From an uncultured cyanobacterium (lineage in GTDB: Bacteria; Cyanobacteriota; Cyanobacteriia; Cyanobacteriales; Nostocaceae), in NCBI GenBank assembly GCA_903903925.1, contig CAIVAU010000089.1:1-49651 (forward strand): a stretch of 49,651 nucleotides of DNA. Reading direction: 5' to 3'. Under the pieces are notes generated by a model. The model was not told where the DNA came from. It ran no database searches and saw only the letters and a list, made by a program, of their open reading frames with translations. Shown here piece by piece: positions 44,951 to 49,651 of this stretch (its first letter is position 1; the number at the start of each line of letters is the position of its first letter). The position numbers were made by a program, and so were the translations under genes.

Positions 44951-45954
44951 ACTCAAGCACCTACAAAAAACTAGTTGCAAAACAGTTTGCTCAAAACTTC
45001 CAATCAGCTATCGAAATCGTCGAACTCCCCATTCCCGAACCAGTACCTAGTGAAATTATCATTCGTAACAAATTTGCTGGAGTCAACGCTGGGTTTGACA
45101 CCTTAATTTGCCGAGGCGACGTAAGTTACATAAACTTAACTCCCCCCTTTGATTTGGGTGTGGAAGCCGTGGGAGAAGTCATAGCAGTGGGAGATCGCGT
45201 CAAAGATTTTCAAGTTGGTGATGCTGTCGTTACTATAGCGCGTGGAGGAGGGTATCGCGAGTATCAGGCGATCAACGCTGACTTAGCATTCAAGGTGCGT
45301 GAAGCTACACCAGAGATTCTAACCCTGATACCTACTGGGATATCAGCTTTAGTGGCATTAGAACAGGTCGGGGAAATGAAAAGCCAAGAAGTTGTCTTAG
45401 TCACAGCAGCGGCGGGTGGAACTGGACATATTGCAGTGCAACTGGCAAAGTTAGCAGGTAATCATGTCATTGGAATTTGTGGATCGGATGTAAAAGGACA
45501 GTTGCTGAGAGAGTTGGGATGCGATCGCATTATTAACTACCGCACAGAAGACCTCAATCAAATCCTGAAGCAAGAATATCCCAATGGCGTTAACCTAGTT
45601 TTCGACTGTGTGGGTAGACAGATATTTGATATCTGCGTGGATAACTTGGCAGTTCGGGGACGTTTAGTTGTGGTTGGGTTCATTTCCGAGTATGCCAATA
45701 ATGTTGATCTGGTGACACAACCGCGAATTTATCAAAAGCTGTTCTGGAAAGCAGCTTCAGTGCGGGGGTTTCTCATGCCACTCTATAAAGAACATATGGC
45801 TGAAGCACGCGATCGTCTACTCAACCTGTTCTACTCAGACAAGCTCAAAGTTGCCGTTGACCCAACCAAGTTTAATGGAGTGGAGTCTATTCCTGCTGCT
45901 GTGGAACACTTGCTCAATGGGAGAAATTGCGGCAAAGTAGTCGTTAGATTTTAA
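44947..45954 (+). CDS. Zinc-independent MDR oxidoreductase (quinone reductase / PTGR-like)
   Basis: The 335-residue medium-chain dehydrogenase/reductase has a GroES-like N-terminal half (NKFAGVNAGFDTLICRGDVS, LGVEAVGEVIAVGDRVKDF) and a Rossmann half with AAAGGTGHIAVQLAKLAG. The zinc-binding Cys/His set of true alcohol dehydrogenases is absent. NADPH-dependent reduction of an enone or quinone is likely, with resemblance to PTGR3/ZADH2. It starts inside the ParD stub and may be using the old antitoxin promoter. Confidence 0.88.
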   Translation: MNSSTYKKLVAKQFAQNFQSAIEIVELPIPEPVPSEIIIRNKFAGVNAGFDTLICRGDVSYINLTPPFDLGVEAVGEVIAVGDRVKDFQVGDAVVTIARGGGYREYQAINADLAFKVREATPEILTLIPTGISALVALEQVGEMKSQEVVLVTAAAGGTGHIAVQLAKLAGNHVIGICGSDVKGQLLRELGCDRIINYRTEDLNQILKQEYPNGVNLVFDCVGRQIFDICVDNLAVRGRLVVVGFISEYANNVDLVTQPRIYQKLFWKAASVRGFLMPLYKEHMAEARDRLLNLFYSDKLKVAVDPTKFNGVESIPAAVEHLLNGRNCGKVVVRF

Positions 45955-46091
45955 TTATTATTTTACAATTGTCATTTGCATCGGATGGTAAATGTATGTG
46001 AGGATACAAAGTACATTTCTTAAGCAAGTATCTGTGTGTTGATTTTTACCTACACATTTACCTACACAATCCAATAATCAGTGTTATTCCA

Positions 46092-46535
46092 ATGATTCAA
46101 GCACTTAATTTCATCAAAAGATTTGTTGCTGTTGCCCTGGTTGTACTGGGTTTAACGCTTATCGCTCAAAATCCTAGTTACGCCGGAGGAATTCCACAAG
46201 GTGATTGGACACTGACATCCCTTAACGGTCAGCCTGCCTTAGAAGAAACTCAAATCACTATAAAATTTGATTCTGATGACGAATCTAGTGGGAAGGTTTC
46301 TGGCTCGGGAGGGTGCAACCTTTACTTCGCTGGATACTCCACTCGTGAACCAGGTCAAATTCAAATTGGCCCCATAGGTTCTACCTTCAGAGGATGTCAA
46401 GATCCTATAATTGAACAAGAAGCTAAATATTTCCGAGCATTGGGATCAGTACAGAACTATGAGGTAGGCGATTCAACTTTGTCACTTACAAATTCAGAAG
46501 ATACAAAGTTGGTATTTAGCGCAGTACCACAATAA
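46092..46535 (+). CDS. Secreted META-domain (HslJ-like) protein
   Basis: The 147-residue protein has a Sec signal peptide (FVAVALVVLGLTLIAQ, cut near SYAGG). A META domain follows: WTLTSLNGQPALEETQITIK, GSGGCNLYFAGY, the Cys-containing FRGCQDP, then EQEAKYFRALGSV and LVFSAV. Two Cys (GCN and GCQ) could pair. Members such as HslJ are implicated in envelope stress or novobiocin resistance; the role here is unknown. It stands alone on the plus strand. Confidence 0.85.
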   Translation: MIQALNFIKRFVAVALVVLGLTLIAQNPSYAGGIPQGDWTLTSLNGQPALEETQITIKFDSDDESSGKVSGSGGCNLYFAGYSTREPGQIQIGPIGSTFRGCQDPIIEQEAKYFRALGSVQNYEVGDSTLSLTNSEDTKLVFSAVPQ

Positions 46536-46554
46536 GAGTAAACGTAAACGTTTA

Positions 46555-46580
46555 GGGGGGTGCGCCTGTGGCGTATCCCC
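46555..46580. repeat. GC-rich palindrome after the META gene
   Basis: GGGGGTGCGCC and GGCGTATCCCCC form an almost perfect stem around a TGT loop. It could end the META-domain transcript, but it lacks a T-run, so a REP-like repeat is equally likely. It lies upstream of the NTF2-like gene. Confidence 0.5.
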
Positions 46581-46626
46581 CATGCAAAGGTTTTACAATA
46601 TTTCTAGTTATTTACAGAGGATGACG

Positions 46627-47022
46627 ATGAGATCAGGGTCGGAGAATACTTTAAAAATAGCACATCAGGCATTTAAGTATTTCACCCATGGTCTAGAAAC
46701 CGGTGAGTGGAACCCGTTTCTAGATATGCTGACGGAAGACTTTAGCTTCTGGTTTCCCGTAGGAAAATTCCACGGGTTGAATGAGGGAAAAGACCAAGCT
46801 AGAGCTTTTTTTCCATACGTTTCCGAGATCTTCGCCCCTGGACTAACCCTCACCTTAGACCGCGTTACCAGCAATGAGACAACAGTTGTTTTTGAATTCC
46901 GTGATGAGGGACTGATGCGGGGAGAACCTTACAAAAATCGGATCGCTGTTTCCTTTGATGTGCGAGGAGACAAAATTTGTGGTTATCGGGAGTACCTTGG
47001 TAGCGATGGCAAATCGAATTAG
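46627..47022 (+). CDS. NTF2-like / SnoaL-like protein
   Basis: The product is about 131 residues with a cone-shaped NTF2-like fold: an N-terminal helix pair (TLKIAHQAFKYFTHGLETGE), WNPFLDMLTEDFSFWFPVGK, HGLNEGKDQARAFF, and strands ending VSFDVRGDKICGYREYLG. Some family members are isomerases or binding proteins, but no specific catalytic pair can be assigned. AGAGG lies 6 bases before ATG 46627, so I prefer that start to ATG 46621 or ATG 46582. Confidence 0.75.
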   Translation: MRSGSENTLKIAHQAFKYFTHGLETGEWNPFLDMLTEDFSFWFPVGKFHGLNEGKDQARAFFPYVSEIFAPGLTLTLDRVTSNETTVVFEFRDEGLMRGEPYKNRIAVSFDVRGDKICGYREYLGSDGKSN

Positions 47023-47035
47023 TGACTAGTGATGG

Positions 47036-47506
47036 TTAGTTAAAGTTAGTCTTAGTATAGAGTTGATATAATTCTCTGCACTTAGCCTCCGCCGCTTGAT
47101 AGGCATCCTCGTAGTCCTTGCCACCCAGCATCACGTCTCCATAATACTCATAAGGTGGATCGCCATAGATTGGTAAAGGATCATCTTCTGGATAATCTTC
47201 CTTAGACTCTTCTACGATCGCCTTCAGTTGTTTGACACTCAAGCTGTGTGCAGCAAAATACCAGAGTTCCTGAGCATTTTTGTTCAAGTGCGGGAGTGTG
47301 GGATCGACGATCAGATCACCCAATTCAATCCAACCGTGTTCAATAGGCTGGTATAGCTGACCAGCAAAAACTAAAAATCCCTGTACATATGTTGCTCCCT
47401 TAGTAGACAATGCTGCTTTGTAGGCATTATCAAACGAGCTACTAGCCTTGCTTTTGATGCGATCGGCTATTTCTAGGGAAAGCGCTTCATCCAATAGTTT
47501 GTTCAT
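47036..47506 (-). CDS. Uncharacterised cyanobacterial protein
   Basis: The frame of about 156 residues starts MNKLLDEALSLEIADRIKSK. It has a mixed alpha/beta look and an acidic, Pro/Tyr-rich C-terminal half (EDYPEDDPLPIYGDPPYEYY). The central strands (GFLVFAGQLYQPIEHGWIEL, GDLIVDPTL) show a regular pattern, and no signal peptide or membrane segment is seen. No family is recognised. ATG 47506 is preferred to TTG 47524. It converges on the NTF2-like gene, with only 13 bp between the stops. Confidence 0.65.
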   Translation of the reverse strand: MNKLLDEALSLEIADRIKSKASSSFDNAYKAALSTKGATYVQGFLVFAGQLYQPIEHGWIELGDLIVDPTLPHLNKNAQELWYFAAHSLSVKQLKAIVEESKEDYPEDDPLPIYGDPPYEYYGDVMLGGKDYEDAYQAAEAKCRELYQLYTKTNFN

Positions 47507-47725
47507 CAACAGCGTGGGGATCAAAGCAGTGACTACAACATAGTACCATCTGTACCCAGATTAGCGTAGTAAATCAAAACGGTAAGCAAGCTAAAGGATC
47601 GTACTCTAACATGGTAGGTTCGGCAGTTATCTCATAATTCGATCATATCAATGTAGACCTGTAAGATCAGGTTCAGTTAAACACTTAATTTAAATTGCAT
47701 TTTGCTGTTCTTTTTGGGATCTCAC

Positions 47726-47775
47726 TCCCCACACTTCCCACACTCCCCACACTCCCCACACTCCCCACACTCCCT
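47726..47775. repeat. ACTCCCCAC nonamer tract
   Basis: About five copies of the 9-bp unit ACTCCCCAC lie upstream of chlI. It is the same unit as the tract at 16918-16972. Otherwise the gap 47507-47828 is empty of supported features. Confidence 0.9.
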
Positions 47776-47828
47776 TCATGTGGCACAATAAAAAACGGTA
47801 ACAAGAAAAATATGGATAAGGTAATATA

Positions 47829-48956
47829 GTGAGTCCTACTGCTCAAGCCAAAGCAATTGCACGGCGCGTGGTTTTTCCTTTCACAGCAATTGTGGGTCAG
47901 GAAGAAATGAAACTAGCGCTGCTGTTGAACGTGATCGATCCCAAAATTGGTGGTGTCATGATTATGGGCGATCGCGGTACCGGCAAATCCACAACTATCC
48001 GGGCATTGGCTGACCTATTGCCAGAAATCCCCGTCGTGGCGAATGACCCATTCAACAGCGATCCCACTGACCCCGACATAATGAGTGATGAAGTCCGCCT
48101 ACAGCTAGACCAAGGGGTAGATCTTCCCATAGTTCAGAAAAAAGTCCAAATGGTAGATTTGCCCCTGGGAGCTACAGAAGATCGCGTTTGCGGTACTATT
48201 GATATAGAAAAAGCATTATCTGAAGGTGTCAAAGCCTTTGAACCGGGACTGCTAGCGAAAGCCAACCGGGGTATCCTCTATGTCGATGAAGTCAACTTAC
48301 TAGATGATCATTTAGTAGACGTATTACTCGACTCCGCCGCTAGTGGTTGGAACACAGTAGAACGGGAAGGTATTTCTATCCGTCACCCTGCACGTTTCGT
48401 ACTCGTGGGTTCTGGTAATCCAGAAGAAGGGGAACTGCGTCCTCAACTCCTTGACCGCTTTGGGATGCACGCCGAAATCCATACAGTAAAAGAACCCGCT
48501 TTGCGAGTGCAAATTGTCGAACAACGGGCAGAGTTTGACGCCAATCCCCAAGCTTGTATAGAAAAGTATAAACCTGACCAAGAAACACTGCAACAGCAAA
48601 TCATCAACGCTCAAAAGCTTTTACCCTCAGTGACAATTGACTACGACCTGCGAGTAAAAATTTCCCAAGCTTGTTCAGAACTTGATGTGGATGGATTGCG
48701 TGGTGATATAGTCAGCAACCGTGCAGCCAAAGCCTTGGCAGCATTTGAAGGACGTACTGAAGTCACAGTCGATGATATCCGTCGTGTGATCATCTTATGT
48801 CTGCGTCATAGACTGCGTAAAGACCCCTTAGAATCTATCGACTCTGGCTATAAGGTAGAAAAAACCATCAGCCGTGTCTTTGGCATTGAAGCCACACCAG
48901 CAGATGCGACACAAACAAACGGCACAGGACAAAAGTTAGGAGTAGGAGCAGGGTAA
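47829..48956 (+). CDS. chlI: Magnesium chelatase ATPase subunit I
   Basis: The 375-residue AAA+ ATPase drives Mg insertion into protoporphyrin IX with ChlD and ChlH, the first committed step of chlorophyll synthesis. Marks are [20 protein letters not shown], Walker [13 protein letters not shown], Walker [21 protein letters not shown], and the sensor-1 region [20 protein letters not shown]. The GTG start at 47829 fits the family N-terminus ([12 protein letters not shown]); an AAGG lies nearby. It has a soluble, cytoplasmic character. Transcription is alone or with the small membrane protein after it. Confidence 0.96.
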   Translation: MSPTAQAKAIARRVVFPFTAIVGQEEMKLALLLNVIDPKIGGVMIMGDRGTGKSTTIRALADLLPEIPVVANDPFNSDPTDPDIMSDEVRLQLDQGVDLPIVQKKVQMVDLPLGATEDRVCGTIDIEKALSEGVKAFEPGLLAKANRGILYVDEVNLLDDHLVDVLLDSAASGWNTVEREGISIRHPARFVLVGSGNPEEGELRPQLLDRFGMHAEIHTVKEPALRVQIVEQRAEFDANPQACIEKYKPDQETLQQQIINAQKLLPSVTIDYDLRVKISQACSELDVDGLRGDIVSNRAAKALAAFEGRTEVTVDDIRRVIILCLRHRLRKDPLESIDSGYKVEKTISRVFGIEATPADATQTNGTGQKLGVGAG

Positions 48957-48984
48957 AATTATATCATGTTCGGATGAACACTTA

Positions 48985-49035
48985 AACTACGTTTGTAGTT
49001 GCTAAGAGCGAAAACAGCGCAACTACAAACGAATT
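48985..49035. repeat. GTAGTTGC inverted repeat after chlI
   Basis: CGTTTGTAGTTG and CAACTACAAACG form a 12-bp stem with a loop of about 18 bases. Related arms occur at 17938-17980. It could be a terminator for chlI but has no T-run, so it is more likely a dispersed palindrome. Confidence 0.5.
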
Positions 49036-49058
49036 ATTTACCTAACCACTAACAAATT

Positions 49059-49355
49059 ATGCGATTTTGGCACTTTTGGTTTAACTCCTTTATTTTATCT
49101 AGCCAATACAACCCACCCCGGTTTATAGAGATGGTGATGGTCTTGCTGGCGCTGGTAATGCTGATGATTTGGACTTTTACACCAGCAGCACCTTTTATGA
49201 TACTTGGCTGGAGCTTTATCGTTGGAGCATCTATTTCCATCTTGGTGAGAGAGGCGATCGCCCCCACACCTGAAATCCGAATCAATCAAATAGCAGCATT
49301 ATTCTTCCTCATCCTCAGTTTCTATGGCTTTGCTTACATACTTCAAACGCTTTAG
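49059..49355 (+). CDS. Small membrane protein of 98 residues
   Basis: The protein has three hydrophobic segments: MVMVLLALVMLMIWTF, PFMILGWSFIVGASISILV and LFFLILSFYGFAYILQ. The last is close to the C-terminus. Charged residues lie between them. No family is recognised and no signal peptide is needed. It follows chlI by 102 bp, but the hairpin between them argues against a fixed operon. The start ATG at 49059 has no strong ribosome site. Confidence 0.6.
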   Translation: MRFWHFWFNSFILSSQYNPPRFIEMVMVLLALVMLMIWTFTPAAPFMILGWSFIVGASISILVREAIAPTPEIRINQIAALFFLILSFYGFAYILQTL

Positions 49356-49500
49356 TAAGAATTCAGGAGTCAGGAGTCAGGAGTCAGAATTTTTCAGGGT
49401 TTGGTCTCTGTCTTGGTGGTTCTTGAGACATCCTGTTATCTCCCGATTGTTTAACAATTCTGACTCCTGTATTCTTACCTTTAATTTATGTCGTTATAGC

Positions 49501-49651
<151 letters not shown>

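Overview
The window is chromosomal DNA of a filamentous cyanobacterium, most likely a heterocyst-forming Nostocales type. The evidence is a phycobilisome rod-core linker (CpcG), a CpcS/CpeS-type bilin lyase, the Mg-chelatase subunit ChlI, frequent HIP1 palindromes (GCGATCGC), very large multidomain Ser/Thr kinases and histidine kinases, and many short tandem repeats with 7-bp and 9-bp units between genes. No rRNA, tRNA, CRISPR array, intact transposase or phage gene was recognised. The species cannot be named from the sequence.

Layout. 1-8.0 kb: a secreted protein with an internal duplication, a large catalase (KatE type), a 56-residue protein with its own terminator, an S-adenosylmethionine hydrolase-type protein, a VapBC-like PIN toxin-antitoxin pair, an aldo/keto reductase and a DUF1400-SGNH hydrolase. 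8.2-10.5 kb: a pigment block of bilin lyase, small HExxH metallopeptidase-like protein and CpcG, closed by a strong terminator. 10.5-16.9 kb: RluD-type pseudouridine synthase, a coiled-coil protein, a 1.9-kb repeat-rich gap with a TPR gene remnant, a GT4 glycosyltransferase and TldD. 17.1-22.4 kb: an FHA protein, a Ser/Thr kinase fused to a beta-helix domain, a cysteine desulfurase and a ModA-like lipoprotein.

22.4-33.9 kb is a signalling block on the minus strand. A response regulator, a hybrid histidine kinase and a GAF histidine kinase are joined by 4-bp start/stop overlaps. A secreted protein follows, then a roughly 1830-residue Ser/Thr kinase-ATPase-GAF-histidine kinase. 34.1-38.7 kb carries a nitrilase-fold protein that lacks the catalytic Cys and Lys, an aldehyde dehydrogenase 3 bp after it, a small unrecognised protein and a histidyl-tRNA synthetase of the archaeal/Bacteroidetes-like type. 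38.8-39.7 kb is an SDR gene bracketed by 55-bp direct repeats.

40.4-43.0 kb holds a haem-oxygenase-like diiron protein and a RidA-family protein. Converging on them is a collapsed pair: a BKACE enzyme gene joined out of frame to an alpha/beta hydrolase lacking its N-terminus. 43.2-45 kb is a toxin-antitoxin graveyard: a CopG-type remnant, an intact ParD, a frameshifted ParE and a 32-residue ParD stub. 45-49.4 kb has an MDR oxidoreductase, a META-domain protein, an NTF2-like protein, an unknown protein, ChlI and a small membrane protein.

The stretches most worth a second look are the diiron/RidA/BKACE neighbourhood, the nitrilase pseudoenzyme-aldehyde dehydrogenase pair with the unusual HisRS downstream, the FHA plus beta-helix kinase pair, and several dispersed repeat families. 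One of these families ends in heptamer tails.
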